Shown: positions 8,492 to 17,149 of the stretch, in pieces
Layout: the number at the start of each line of letters is the position of its first letter
Position numbering within the stretch: position 1 is the stretch's first letter
DNA from: Pseudocolwellia sp049933045
Lineage (GTDB): Bacteria > Pseudomonadota > Gammaproteobacteria > Enterobacterales > Alteromonadaceae
Length of the DNA stretch: 64,000 nt
Direction: 5' to 3'
Assembly: GCF_049933045.1 (NCBI RefSeq)
Contig: NZ_CP187926.1
Location: 1,674,001 to 1,738,000, forward strand
Translations under genes and position numbers: made by a program
The notes under the pieces: model-generated
What the model saw: the letters and a program-made list of their open reading frames with translations, nothing else
Told to the model about the DNA's origin: nothing
Database searches by the model: none

Positions 8492-8912
8492 GTTTATATC
8501 TCCATTGCAGTAAGTAAATGATCTTGGTTCGTTTTCTTACATAGCATATTTAATTTTATTTATTGATATTATCAACTGTATATTACTAAACCATAAATTT
8601 AGTTTATTAGTGACTAATTTTTGATGATTGGTAAGTGGTATTATTATTTGAATGCATACAGCTCTCTCAGTACTATAGCCTACGTTATTTCATTAAATTT
8701 ACCATAGGAAATTCATCACTCTAGCGTGATCTTGAATGTGATTTTTGTATCTAATTATTACAATTTAGAAATCATACTGGTATCAGCACTTCATCACAGA
8801 GGTGATATTGCCAATAATAAAAACAATAAATAAACAGAAAATGATTTGAAAAGGGCTATTAATTTACTTAAAAGCACTTATTGATAATAGAGTGTTTCTA
8901 AGCTCTAAAACG
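8492..8912. other. intergenic region between two minus-strand operons
   Basis: About 420 bases of AT-rich sequence with no coding frame and no strong repeat. It should hold the promoter of the molybdenum hydroxylase operon at its left end and the end of the DoxX-like operon transcript at its right end, but I could not assign a terminator or operator with confidence. Confidence 0.4.
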
Positions 8913-9308
8913 TTAAGTATCATTATCACTAGTCGCCTTTTCGCTATATATAAAAGCTATCAATACAATAATTGGGAAATTTTTAGTTATTGGACCAAAT
9001 GGGTGCCACCAAAAACTCGGTTCAATAAAGGTTAAAAGTACGGTATACACTCCAATAATCATCACTTGTACAATACAGCACAGCTTAAGTTTGAATGCAG
9101 TAAGTATCCAAAGACCGAGTATAATATCTAGAATTCCACCTGCATAAACAGCTGTATCCGCTAAAGGGCCTGTAATACCTGAATTATTTAATATTTCATA
9201 ACCAATTTCAGGCGATAAATAAATTGAGGTTATCCCTGTAAAAATCCATAAAAAGCTCAGTGAATACTTTGCAGCTTTAATTAGGGAATATTGCTGGCTA
9301 TTGTTCAT
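8913..9308 (-). CDS. DoxX-like family membrane protein
   Basis: 131 residues with four transmembrane helices. The pattern SFLWIFTGITSIYLSPEIGYEIL, GGILDIILGLWIL and FWWHPFGPITKNFPIIVLI fits the DoxX-like family (PF13781 type). A clear AAGGAG lies 7 bases before the ATG. Members often sit next to DUF2269 and saccharopine-dehydrogenase-like genes, as here. It is the last gene of the overlapped operon. Biochemical role unknown. Confidence 0.75.
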   Translation of the reverse strand: MNNSQQYSLIKAAKYSLSFLWIFTGITSIYLSPEIGYEILNNSGITGPLADTAVYAGGILDIILGLWILTAFKLKLCCIVQVMIIGVYTVLLTFIEPSFWWHPFGPITKNFPIIVLIAFIYSEKATSDNDT

Positions 9309-9318
9309 ACCTACTCCT

Positions 9319-9792
9319 TTAAGCTACAGGAAATGGTTTAAAAACCATTAACCAAAAAATTGCCAAAATAGCGATAAAGGCTGGAATACCAAGTAAGGTC
9401 CATGTTCTCATTAATGATTTGAACTCAGGCGTAACTTGGTTTAAATCTAAAGAGTTTTTCGCTAATTCACGCAGTTTGTATTGAATATGAAGCACAGGTA
9501 ACCAACAAATGCCTATAAAAACAAATAGCCCAGCAACGCAATAAAACCAAAGAGCAGAAAATGAATAGCCTAGTATGTTCATCAAATACACTCCTGTTAT
9601 TATTTGAGTAATAACAGCAGGTGTTGTAAATATCCAATCCGCTAAAATCACATGCTTAGCGGTAATATAAATGGCTTGTGGATTATTAGAACGATTTGCC
9701 ATAAACATAAAAAAGGCAATGCCCGCTCCTGTACCTGTTAATACAACAGCTGCAAGTATATGGATCAACTTAATAAGTAAATAATACTCCAT
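9319..9792 (-). CDS. DUF2269 integral membrane protein
   Basis: 157 residues and four transmembrane helices. LIKLIHILAAVVLTGTGAGIAFFMFMA at the N-terminus and DWIFTTPAVITQIITGVYLM in the middle are typical of the DUF2269 (predicted integral membrane) family. Its ATG overlaps the last base of the upstream oxidoreductase gene and its stop is 10 bases before the DoxX-like gene. The three form a recurrent module, perhaps a membrane redox unit; that role is inference. Confidence 0.75.
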   Translation of the reverse strand: MEYYLLIKLIHILAAVVLTGTGAGIAFFMFMANRSNNPQAIYITAKHVILADWIFTTPAVITQIITGVYLMNILGYSFSALWFYCVAGLFVFIGICWLPVLHIQYKLRELAKNSLDLNQVTPEFKSLMRTWTLLGIPAFIAILAIFWLMVFKPFPVA

Positions 9793-10928
9793 TAGATCCC
9801 TGTTACCTTTTCTTCAAAATGAATATCCAAGGCTTCAAAGTCAGATTTAAATTCGTTTAATTCGATCAAGCTAATACAAGACATAGCGCCCGTTGGCAGT
9901 TGTGAGCTGTTGTTATCATTTAACAAAAGTTTTCTCGCTAAGATAATAGTTGAAAGTGTTGGAATATATGGACCATGACCTTTAGGCGCATACAAAGTCC
10001 ATTTAATTTGTTTACTATTTCCATGATTGTTTTTACCACGAATAAGCACTTCCATAGCCCCTTTATCGCTACCTAGAGGAAGGAATATATTACTGGTGCC
10101 AACGATGACTTTTGCTAATGATGCCCAGCTTTTAACTAAGCCTATTTTTGATAAGTAAGCCATACCAACCATTGTTAAATGTAATAGTGGGATCTCTAAC
10201 CCTGCTTGGAAGCTAACTCGCTTAGAAACACTATAACGCTCAGGGAATAATTCTAAATCTGGAACATCAACATTAGCTAAATAGCGTTTGCCTACAAAGC
10301 CACCAAAATCATTTACCTTTGGATCCATCCAACCATAAACATTTTGCCAACAGCCTTCCTTAAATACATTCAAAGGATGTCCTGTATAAGACAATATTGC
10401 CTCAACAGTGGCTAAACCACGCTCTGCCTTATTACCTGGAGCAATTGCAATATCTATCGATTCAATGGCGCAAAACTGATCTTGATAATGCTCAACTACA
10501 GCTGAAGATAATCCTGGTACAGAACTCGCTCCACTGACAATCAACACGCCTTTATCTATAGCTTGTTGATCCAAAATGCCAATATCACAAACAAACCTGC
10601 GGTCATCCGCTAAATCAATATAATGAGCTCCGCATTCTATACACGCTTTCGGCACACGATAATCTTGCCCTTGAAAAGGTCCACTTGTGTGAATAACTAA
10701 AAAGGGTGAAATAGTTGCTAATTGGGTTTTAAAATCGTCCGCAAAAATATCAATAACCAAAGGTTCTAAACTAGCTTGAGAAGTCGCTTTTAAGCTTTCA
10801 ACTAATGCTAACGATTTAGCTAAATTACGACCAGCAATTAATAGAGTTATATCTTTAATTCCTGCAAGGTTTTCAACGATTCTTTTACCAAAGTTTCCAT
10901 ATCCACCAAGAACTATAACTTTATTCAT
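9792..10928 (-). CDS. saccharopine-dehydrogenase-like NAD(P)-binding oxidoreductase
   Basis: 378 residues. The N-terminus MNKVIVLGGYGNFGKRIVENL is a Rossmann dinucleotide-binding loop (GGYGNFG) of the saccharopine dehydrogenase NADP-binding family, followed by VIHTSGPFQGQDYRVPKACIECGAHYIDLADDR, also a family hallmark. The C-terminal half is the less conserved substrate domain. The substrate is not lysine-pathway saccharopine with any certainty; such genes are often of unknown specificity. It overlaps the upstream peptidase gene by 4 bases and the downstream DUF2269 gene by 1 base, implying translational coupling. Confidence 0.75.
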   Translation of the reverse strand: MNKVIVLGGYGNFGKRIVENLAGIKDITLLIAGRNLAKSLALVESLKATSQASLEPLVIDIFADDFKTQLATISPFLVIHTSGPFQGQDYRVPKACIECGAHYIDLADDRRFVCDIGILDQQAIDKGVLIVSGASSVPGLSSAVVEHYQDQFCAIESIDIAIAPGNKAERGLATVEAILSYTGHPLNVFKEGCWQNVYGWMDPKVNDFGGFVGKRYLANVDVPDLELFPERYSVSKRVSFQAGLEIPLLHLTMVGMAYLSKIGLVKSWASLAKVIVGTSNIFLPLGSDKGAMEVLIRGKNNHGNSKQIKWTLYAPKGHGPYIPTLSTIILARKLLLNDNNSSQLPTGAMSCISLIELNEFKSDFEALDIHFEEKVTGI

Positions 10929-11614
10929 GATTTGAATTCCTTACACGGAATAACAAAATCTACATGATAGTGTTCATCATGCCTTACCCATGAAGGTTTT
11001 TTAGAAAACTGTATGTGTTTTTTAAGATAAGGTCCGTAAGTGGTTTTGAAAAGTTCAGGCTGTAATTTAGGGTCAAATATTACTCGCCATAAATCTACAC
11101 CTTGGCTAACTGCTTCTTTATGAAGCGCTACAATATGTGCAGCTAAAGCAATATAATCGATAGTGTATTCTTCATATTTTCCATCACTATTAAACTCGAT
11201 ATTGTAGCCAAATTTGTTCAGCGGATGCGTTGGCAAATGAGATGATTTGCCAGACTGATTTACAACGGGTGTCATAAAATCTACCGACAAACCATTACGG
11301 TGAGTTTTATGTGGTTTGAATTGCCCACCATCTTCAAAACCCGTTTCTGCATACTTAAATACTTTAGCGGGCAGCTCAACTTCTAACGTTTTATAGGCGT
11401 TTACTATAATACTGTGTACTTGCGAGTGTACGTTTGTTCTCCCCGCAAGACTAGAAATACGGCTGTATCCAACATAATTGGAACCCGAAAACGGTAACGC
11501 GATACCATTATCTAACCTCCCTTTTGAAGTTGTTCCATAACAAGTGCTCTCTTTAGCCTCAACTAACGTAGACAGCGTAGATAACATAAAAAAGATAAAA
11601 ATTATTGACCTCAT
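10925..11614 (-). CDS. penicillin-insensitive murein endopeptidase-like protein (M74)
   Basis: 229 residues with an N-terminal signal peptide (IIFIFFMLSTLSTLVEA), so periplasmic. The zinc site of the MepA (M74) family is visible: KPHKTHRNGLSVDF (His and Asp ligands) and RHDEHYHVDFVIPC near the C-terminus (His-x-His). It is expected to cut the D-alanyl-meso-diaminopimelate cross-links of peptidoglycan. It is shorter than E. coli MepA (about 270 residues) and diverged in the middle. Its start overlaps the end of the helicase gene by 4 bases (ATGA) and its end overlaps the oxidoreductase gene, an odd genomic setting for a murein hydrolase. Confidence 0.75.
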   Translation of the reverse strand: MRSIIFIFFMLSTLSTLVEAKESTCYGTTSKGRLDNGIALPFSGSNYVGYSRISSLAGRTNVHSQVHSIIVNAYKTLEVELPAKVFKYAETGFEDGGQFKPHKTHRNGLSVDFMTPVVNQSGKSSHLPTHPLNKFGYNIEFNSDGKYEEYTIDYIALAAHIVALHKEAVSQGVDLWRVIFDPKLQPELFKTTYGPYLKKHIQFSKKPSWVRHDEHYHVDFVIPCKEFKS

Positions 11615-14334
11615 GCTCTATCCTCTAAATGTGTTTTACCTTGAGCTAATCCTAATTTTTTAACTATTTTGGCAATACAAACTTCTTTATCCACTACCCA
11701 TAAACCATAACTTATAGGTAATACTTCAACTCCTGCTCTTTTAAATACTTTGTAGGTATTTAATTCAAAAAAGTCGGCCCATGGACCTGGAAAGCCAATT
11801 AAATCTATTGCCAAATATTGACCATTATATCGACAAAGGATATCTACTTCTGTACCAGCAAGGTTATAACTAGGCCAAGTTTTTATACCTAGTATTTCTA
11901 ATTCACCTATTACATTTTGCTGAAATTCATCAAGGTCAGTTGTTACAGAGTGAGTTGCTTCAAATTGACTTATAGAGCCCAAATATTTTCGAAGTAAGTT
12001 TTGTTCAGGTAATTGGCTTTCATCTATTGATAGGAATAATATTTGCTTTTGCCTTGCTCGTGTAATGGTAACGTTGAAAACATCTGCTTTATTCAAATAT
12101 ACCGCTGCACGTTTTGAGTCATTATCTACAGAAAAAGAGATAAGCATAATGTCTCTTTCTTCTCCTTGGAAACCATAAGGAGTTGCCGCACGGATTTTAT
12201 GTTTTACAATGTCAACTTGACTAAAGTTGGCTTCAATCTCTTTAGCTATATGTTCTGCCTGATGCCTAAAGGGTGAGATAACGCCTATACTATGGGTAAT
12301 TCCAACTAGGTTGTCTGCTTTTATTTGGTTTTTAATAGCCTGTATAACATGTTCAGTTTCAAGATGGTTAACACCCGTTTTATCTCTTACTCCACCAACG
12401 CTCTGTAAATGAAGGTGACCACTACTGGTACAAGGTCGGTGCTGCATAACTTTTAATTTATTTTGATAAAAGTGTTGGTTACTAAAATGAATTAGCTCAG
12501 GTTTACTTCTAAAGTGTTCATCTAAAAATGCTAACTGTTGATGGCTAGACAATGCCGTTAAAGCTAAATCTAAAATAGAGTTGTCACGATAACTTACTAC
12601 GCCTTCACTATCAGGTTTGAGATCGTTTTTAATAGTCAACTGCGCTTCTTTGCTTTTAGCCAAAAACGAGTAATGCCTCAGTTGTTTTGTATCGCCAACT
12701 ACCATTGCCCTTTTTGCGCGATAAAGTGCGGGTAAACAACTACTGATATTACATTGGGTTGCTTCATCAATAATAACTAAATCGAACATTTCAGCTTTTA
12801 AAGGTAACACTCTATAAAGTGTATTTAGGCTGACGAGCCAAACAGGAAAAGCTGAAAGCAATGATGAATATTCAATATCATCGAAAAATTCAAATTGCCT
12901 TTTAGAAGTTCGACTTCGAATAGCTTTATTAAAAGCTTGTAGCGATGCCCTTTCCTTTTCAACTAAGGTTTTTAAATTTCTATTTTTTAATGCGCTTAAA
13001 TAACCAGCGGCAAGCCTTTCTCGTTGAATATGTTTTGTATTAATTTCATTTAAAGCAGCCCACTCGTTAGTCAGTTTTTTAATGCCACTTTTTGCTAAAG
13101 CTAAATATAAACGTGTTATCCATTTTGTGTCTCTTTGTTGCAAGCCTTTTAATCTTTGCCCTCTAACAATGGCTTTATGACAAAATTTAACAAAGCTTTT
13201 TTCTAGTAAATGTAATGAGCTATTAATTGCTTTTAACTCTAATTCGCAAGTATCAGGTTCTTTATTTAACTCTTCTGTAAAATACCCTGCCAGCAGGTTT
13301 TCAATGTATGTTTTTAACTTTTTAAGAAACTCTTTTTGCCCTGCTCTAATCGATACATCACTTAAACCAAAGTTTTCACCTAACTTATCAGCAATAACAT
13401 CTAAAGCGGCATCGTTATTAGCAACAATAAGTACAGATTCATCGCGTGCCATATGCTCTGCTGCAATGGCAGCTATGGTATAGCTTTTACCCGTTCCTGG
13501 AGGGCCTGAAGCGCAACCTAAATTTTCGTTGGCGGCAATTGAGATGATTTTCTTCTGTGGTGTTGACAGCAATCCTGGCAGGTAATCATATTTTAGAGAC
13601 TTGATTGCTTCTGAGTTTTTAAATGCTTTTTGTGAAGGTAGTAACAGCTCCGATAATGGTGGAGATAGACTGTCAGATTCAATAACCTCTTCTAGCTCAT
13701 GAAGTACACCACGACTGCTTGTTGATCTTTCAACAAAAACCAACATGGAAGCTGGAAGTAACGTCGGTGTTTTTCTTTTTAAAGCTTTTTTAATTTCATC
13801 GGAGTTAACAAGGCTAGGAAAGTTAAGCAACTCAAGTAAGTTTAATTCTAAAGGGCTATCTTTAAGCCATGACAGCCACAAGGATGTTGATTGAATGTTT
13901 GTGCTATCTTCTAAGTCAGGTCTGCCATCACTTTCAGGCATTAATAATTGCGTTAACGATTCATTTATTTCAGGGGTTTGATTATTTACAGAAAAGTAGT
14001 AATTGTTGTTTTCTTCTTCTATTACCGCTTCATTAAACAGGATAGGTGTAGCTACCTCTTTCATTTCGCCTTTGATTTCGAGTTTTCCTACTAAAATAAA
14101 GCTCGCGTAAAGCAATACACGTTCGCGTTGATAAACTTCAACACGCTTCATCATTTGTTCAGCAAAGTCTTGAGGAATAGGCATTCGAGGAAGAAAGCCT
14201 GAGCCTAAATCATCTTGACCTTCTAATATGAAACAATCATCTTTTTTGAGTTTATTTAAGTTCCATAAATTCAGATCAGCACTGTCTTCTTTGTAGCAAT
14301 CTCGGTAGTAGGAAATGATATTTTTGATCGACAC
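11611..14334 (-). CDS. SF1 (UPF1-like) helicase with C-terminal restriction-endonuclease-like domain
   Basis: About 907 residues from a GTG at 14334. A longer ATG frame from 14382 is open, but the GTG has AGGA a dozen bases upstream and comes 2 bases after the stop codon of the preceding gene. The P-loop GPPGTGKSYTIAAIAAEH lies near residue 273, Walker B is VIIDEATQC, motif III VVGDTKQLRHYSF, and motifs V and VI are GFQGEERDIMLISFSVDND and VTITRARQKQILFLS. A long helical insertion separates the P-loop from Walker B. The last 120 residues (EVDILCRYNGQYLAIDLIG) resemble the MTES_1575/Vsr-like restriction-endonuclease fold, in which the second acidic residue here is Asp. Such fusions are predicted in DNA repair or biological-conflict systems; the role here is unknown. 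Confidence 0.8.
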   Translation of the reverse strand: MSIKNIISYYRDCYKEDSADLNLWNLNKLKKDDCFILEGQDDLGSGFLPRMPIPQDFAEQMMKRVEVYQRERVLLYASFILVGKLEIKGEMKEVATPILFNEAVIEEENNNYYFSVNNQTPEINESLTQLLMPESDGRPDLEDSTNIQSTSLWLSWLKDSPLELNLLELLNFPSLVNSDEIKKALKRKTPTLLPASMLVFVERSTSSRGVLHELEEVIESDSLSPPLSELLLPSQKAFKNSEAIKSLKYDYLPGLLSTPQKKIISIAANENLGCASGPPGTGKSYTIAAIAAEHMARDESVLIVANNDAALDVIADKLGENFGLSDVSIRAGQKEFLKKLKTYIENLLAGYFTEELNKEPDTCELELKAINSSLHLLEKSFVKFCHKAIVRGQRLKGLQQRDTKWITRLYLALAKSGIKKLTNEWAALNEINTKHIQRERLAAGYLSALKNRNLKTLVEKERASLQAFNKAIRSRTSKRQFEFFDDIEYSSLLSAFPVWLVSLNTLYRVLPLKAEMFDLVIIDEATQCNISSCLPALYRAKRAMVVGDTKQLRHYSFLAKSKEAQLTIKNDLKPDSEGVVSYRDNSILDLALTALSSHQQLAFLDEHFRSKPELIHFSNQHFYQNKLKVMQHRPCTSSGHLHLQSVGGVRDKTGVNHLETEHVIQAIKNQIKADNLVGITHSIGVISPFRHQAEHIAKEIEANFSQVDIVKHKIRAATPYGFQGEERDIMLISFSVDNDSKRAAVYLNKADVFNVTITRARQKQILFLSIDESQLPEQNLLRKYLGSISQFEATHSVTTDLDEFQQNVIGELEILGIKTWPSYNLAGTEVDILCRYNGQYLAIDLIGFPGPWADFFELNTYKVFKRAGVEVLPISYGLWVVDKEVCIAKIVKKLGLAQGKTHLEDRA

Positions 14335-14336
14335 TG

Positions 14337-15020
14337 TTAGCTTTGTCCTGACTGTATAAATTGATTTACCACTAAGGCACATTCTTTAGGTTTTGTTTGT
14401 AACACAAAGTGAGGTCCTGCTATTGTTTTAAATTCTATATGATTAAAAATTTTAGAAACTTCCTGACTTTTATTCGCAGATATAAGCTTATCTGAAAGTG
14501 CTTGAATATATAGAGTTGGTAATTCAAAAGTTACCTGTGGAAGAACTTGCTTGCTCATAACCTCTAATCTATTTTTAAGAATTTCATCTGGAATGGATTT
14601 AATCACTTTTACGAAATTGGATACAAGCGCTTTTGAAGCTCCTCTCCCCAAAAAGAGTAATTTATGAAAAATAATGGATATAGGCGAAGAAGCCAAAGCT
14701 TTAATAGGTAACCGTTTAGCAATAGGTAATAAGTATTTATTGGGAGAGCTTAGGAAACTAGCGACAAAAATCACACCTTTTATATGTATTGGGCCAAGCT
14801 TAAGTAGTTCAGGAACAATACCTCCAGAAAATGACTCAGCAAGTAAAATGTAATCTTGTTGCGGTAATTGTTTATATATAACTTGAGCTAATGATGCATG
14901 ATCTTGAGGAGCATGTTCTGGTAATGGAATAACTAAATAATCACCATCAACATGAGATAAAAATTCTGTAAATAGTTCTCCTGTACCATCCATACCGGGT
15001 AATAATACTAATATTGAAAT
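14337..15020 (-). CDS. alpha/beta hydrolase, probable non-ATG start
   Basis: About 228 residues. The fold is recognised from ILVLLPGMDGTGELF (oxyanion region), the nucleophile elbow AESFSGG (Ser) and AGPHFVLQTKP near the C-terminus with the catalytic His. Homologues usually begin close to the ILVLLPG strand. An open frame extends to a TTG at 15065, but a TATAAT at 15071-15076 puts the transcript start at about that codon. A good ribosome-binding site AAGGAAG (15026-15032) instead precedes an ATT codon at 15020, so initiation is probably at ATT (the next ATG is at Met of GMDG, too late). Substrate unknown, perhaps an ester or lipid. It is the first gene of the six-gene overlapped operon. Confidence 0.7.
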   Translation of the reverse strand: MSILVLLPGMDGTGELFTEFLSHVDGDYLVIPLPEHAPQDHASLAQVIYKQLPQQDYILLAESFSGGIVPELLKLGPIHIKGVIFVASFLSSPNKYLLPIAKRLPIKALASSPISIIFHKLLFLGRGASKALVSNFVKVIKSIPDEILKNRLEVMSKQVLPQVTFELPTLYIQALSDKLISANKSQEVSKIFNHIEFKTIAGPHFVLQTKPKECALVVNQFIQSGQS

Positions 15021-15070
15021 AACGACTTCCTTGTAAGAAACAAAGCGTAAACATTTGTTAAACAAACTAT

Positions 15071-15076
15071 ATTATA
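15071..15076 (-). promoter_or_regulatory. -10 element of the hydrolase-helicase operon
   Basis: A perfect TATAAT on the minus strand lies 51 bases upstream of the proposed ATT start codon. A weak -35-like CAATAG is found about 16-17 bases further upstream. The upstream gene has its own terminator at 15178-15199, so a promoter is expected here. Confidence 0.55.
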
Positions 15077-15177
15077 GGTCACTGAGAAAAGCTATTGATG
15101 TGAAGCGTTATAAGGATAGTTGGAATAAACAATCAGAGGTTAAAATGTGTCTCTTTATTAATTCGTCAAAAGCTAAA

Positions 15178-15199
15178 AAACGCTAATAAATTAGCGTTT
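15178..15199 (-). terminator. terminator of the DUF1186/SEC-C gene
   Basis: AAACGCTAA (15178-15186) pairs with TTAGCGTTT (15191-15199) around TAAA, preceded on the plus strand by an A run that is a U tract in the minus transcript. It lies about 40 bases past the stop codon. Confidence 0.75.
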
Positions 15200-15241
15200 A
15201 ATAAAACTTTAAAACTCAATTAACTTGTTCAACTTATAAGC

Positions 15242-16177
15242 TTATTGTAAACAACACTTCTTGAATTTTTTGCCACTACCACATGGACATGGATCGTTAC
15301 GACCAACAGTTGGTAATGCACTAACAGGTACACTGTTTTCTAGAATGGTATTTTCGTTATACATAATACTATCTAATAAACCGCCATATTCCATTAAAGT
15401 ATCAAAATCATCAGACTCTTCATCTTCTGAGTCATTTTCAATCCAGATTTTTAATGTGTTAATCATATTAAAATCTGTTTGAACCATACCTGATCCAACG
15501 AGTTGGCGGCTATTTTCGTTATTCCATGCCTTTACTTCAGATTCTTTAAACCGTTCTTCATCAAGTAGGCCTTTATCACACAATTCGTTAAATTGGCTTT
15601 TAAAAGTATTTAATTGATATTGAACACAACAGTCGCCTAATACACTCATTAAAAAACTGTTAATTGCACTTGGAATAGCTAGGAATGAAGCCAACCATCG
15701 ACGGACATGTTCTTCTAACTCATTTTCATCAATGATCCCTACTTCATATTGGGCAAATACCGCTTCAATCGCGGCTCCTTTTCCATACATAGATTGATGG
15801 CCATCAGAAATAAAATTACATAATGCTTGGGTATTTCCATCTGCAACATTGAAAAATAAAGTTGGTGTTAATTCAGTGATTGTATCGCCAAATAAAGTTT
15901 CTAGTGGAGTTAAAAAAGAATCGCTGCGTGCAAATAGGTGTAAACATTTTTCTAAAGCAGGTGAATACTTTAATTCGGCTAATAATAATGTTCCAAAAAA
16001 CAGAATAGGCTCTTGTTCATTGGTTAATGACGTATCGTCTGCGATGAACTGATCGATGATATTTTCTAACTCAATATAAAATGCAGGCCAATTTTGTTTT
16101 GCCGCGGATATACCAGCAATAGTTAAGTTGTCGTCGTTTGGATTACTTATTGCCAATAAAGTTTGTTCTAAGTTCAT
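15242..16177 (-). CDS. DUF1186 protein with C-terminal SEC-C zinc motif
   Basis: 311 residues. Residues 1 to about 235 are helical and match the DUF1186 pattern (EPILFFGTLLLAELKYSPALE, GDTITELTPTLFFNVADGN, HEAT-like helices). An acidic linker (NDSEDEESDDFD) leads to the C-terminal SEC-C motif GRNDPCPCGSGKKFKKCC, a zinc-binding tail also found at the end of SecA. The function of the family is not established; SEC-C tails usually mediate protein or nucleic acid contacts. No operon partner, own terminator. Confidence 0.8.
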   Translation of the reverse strand: MNLEQTLLAISNPNDDNLTIAGISAAKQNWPAFYIELENIIDQFIADDTSLTNEQEPILFFGTLLLAELKYSPALEKCLHLFARSDSFLTPLETLFGDTITELTPTLFFNVADGNTQALCNFISDGHQSMYGKGAAIEAVFAQYEVGIIDENELEEHVRRWLASFLAIPSAINSFLMSVLGDCCVQYQLNTFKSQFNELCDKGLLDEERFKESEVKAWNNENSRQLVGSGMVQTDFNMINTLKIWIENDSEDEESDDFDTLMEYGGLLDSIMYNENTILENSVPVSALPTVGRNDPCPCGSGKKFKKCCLQ

Positions 16178-16376
16178 TTAAAGTTCCGCGTTGAATAGTC
16201 ATTTATGAGTGCATATACCGAAGATCGTATACTAACATTTCTTATTATTGTTAACATTTAAATAGATAAGTTAAGCAAATAAATTTTCAATCAAATAACC
16301 AGCCTGCTTTCTCGCCATATAACAAATGATTAATACATCGTTGATATCAGTTACAAGTCAAATTTACGATACATAA

Positions 16377-16394
16377 TGTCTAATATATTTGACA
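16377..16394. promoter_or_regulatory. palindromic operator 1 of the membrane protein/XRE pair
   Basis: TGTCTAATATATTTGACA is an 18-bp near-perfect palindrome (TGTCnAATATATTnGACA form). Its right half overlaps the -35 hexamer TTGACA. A second copy lies 48 bases downstream. Confidence 0.7.
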
Positions 16395-16417
16395 TCACTT
16401 AAAAGTAAAATTAACAT
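16389..16417 (+). promoter_or_regulatory. sigma70-type promoter of the membrane protein/XRE pair
   Basis: TTGACA (16389-16394), a 17-base spacer and TAACAT (16412-16417). The predicted transcript start falls close to or within operator 2, so a repressor bound to the two palindromes would block the promoter. Confidence 0.6.
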
Positions 16418-16424
16418 TACACCA

Positions 16425-16442
16425 TGTCAAATATTTTTGACA
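16425..16442. promoter_or_regulatory. palindromic operator 2 of the membrane protein/XRE pair
   Basis: TGTCAAATATTTTTGACA, an 18-bp palindrome with the same TGTC...GACA ends as operator 1, positioned at the predicted transcription start 22-39 bases before the first gene's ATG. Probable binding site of the XRE regulator encoded by the second gene. Confidence 0.7.
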
Positions 16443-16463
16443 CCACATAATAAGGGGTAAGAA

Positions 16464-16925
16464 ATGTCATTTGTTCATAAAAGTGTTTGGGTGCAATTTT
16501 TAATTACTGCATTTATTGCATATTCCTACGGTAGTGAGTTTGTTCATTTGTTTTCAACAGAGCAACTTAATGATGATAGCTTTAGCTCATTACTATTTTC
16601 TACGGTTATTAAGCTCGTTATACTTAATTTCGTTGTAAATATCATAGTGGCAATATTGAGTAACAAGGACGAAGTCGAGCAAGAAAGTGATGAGCGAGAT
16701 GTATTGATTAATTTAAAAGGTGGAAACGTCGCCTACAACATGCTGAGTGCTTGGGTGGTATTCATAATAGTTAGCTTATGGGCAACATCATTAGGTAAAA
16801 GTCTTTACCATTTTGGTACATTAAGTGGAGAATTCAACATCTTGAATATATTACTTGTAGGCTTTCTTGTTGTAGAAATAATAAGATTTTCTTATCAGTT
16901 ATTTCACTATCATAAGGGCGTGTAA
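16464..16925 (+). CDS. four-helix inner-membrane protein paired with an XRE regulator
   Basis: 153 residues with four predicted membrane helices (about 8-28, 45-65, 90-108 and 128-146) and a conserved-looking cytoplasmic segment DEVEQESDERDVLINLKGG between helices 2 and 3. A strong AAGGGG ribosome-binding site precedes the ATG. The D-E-R-D segment recalls small membrane proteins encoded beside short XRE regulators in many bacteria (DUF2178-like, uncertain). It is separated from the regulator by 2 bases, so the two are one operon. Function unknown. Confidence 0.65.
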   Translation: MSFVHKSVWVQFLITAFIAYSYGSEFVHLFSTEQLNDDSFSSLLFSTVIKLVILNFVVNIIVAILSNKDEVEQESDERDVLINLKGGNVAYNMLSAWVVFIIVSLWATSLGKSLYHFGTLSGEFNILNILLVGFLVVEIIRFSYQLFHYHKGV

Positions 16926-16927
16926 TT

Positions 16928-17149
16928 ATGCCTAAAGTATTGACTAATAATGTTCGCGTTTTACGCTTTCATCGTAATGAGATGACACAGCAAAATTTAG
17001 CCAAAAAGGTTAGTGTCTCTAGGCAAACTATTGTTGCAATAGAAAAAGGCAAATACTCACCATCGTTAGAAGTTGCCTTTAAAATTGCCGATGTATTTGA
17101 TGTATCGATTTCAGAAGTATTTAGTTATCAAGAGCAAGTTGATAACTAA
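16928..17149 (+). CDS. short XRE-family transcriptional regulator
   Basis: 73 residues, almost entirely one helix-turn-helix domain: VRVLRFHRNEMTQQNLAKKV, then SRQTIVAIEKGKYSPSLEVA as recognition helix and following helices. These short one-domain regulators usually bind as dimers and autorepress their operon with a membrane protein partner. The two TGTC-GACA palindromes over the promoter are the likely targets. The start ATG lies 2 bases after the stop of the preceding gene. Confidence 0.85.
   Translation: MPKVLTNNVRVLRFHRNEMTQQNLAKKVSVSRQTIVAIEKGKYSPSLEVAFKIADVFDVSISEVFSYQEQVDN

Noticed and set aside
8913..10928. Lysine biosynthesis role for the saccharopine-dehydrogenase-like gene
   Set aside because: Its neighbours are DUF2269 and DoxX-like membrane proteins, and no lysine pathway gene is nearby; the family name reflects fold only.
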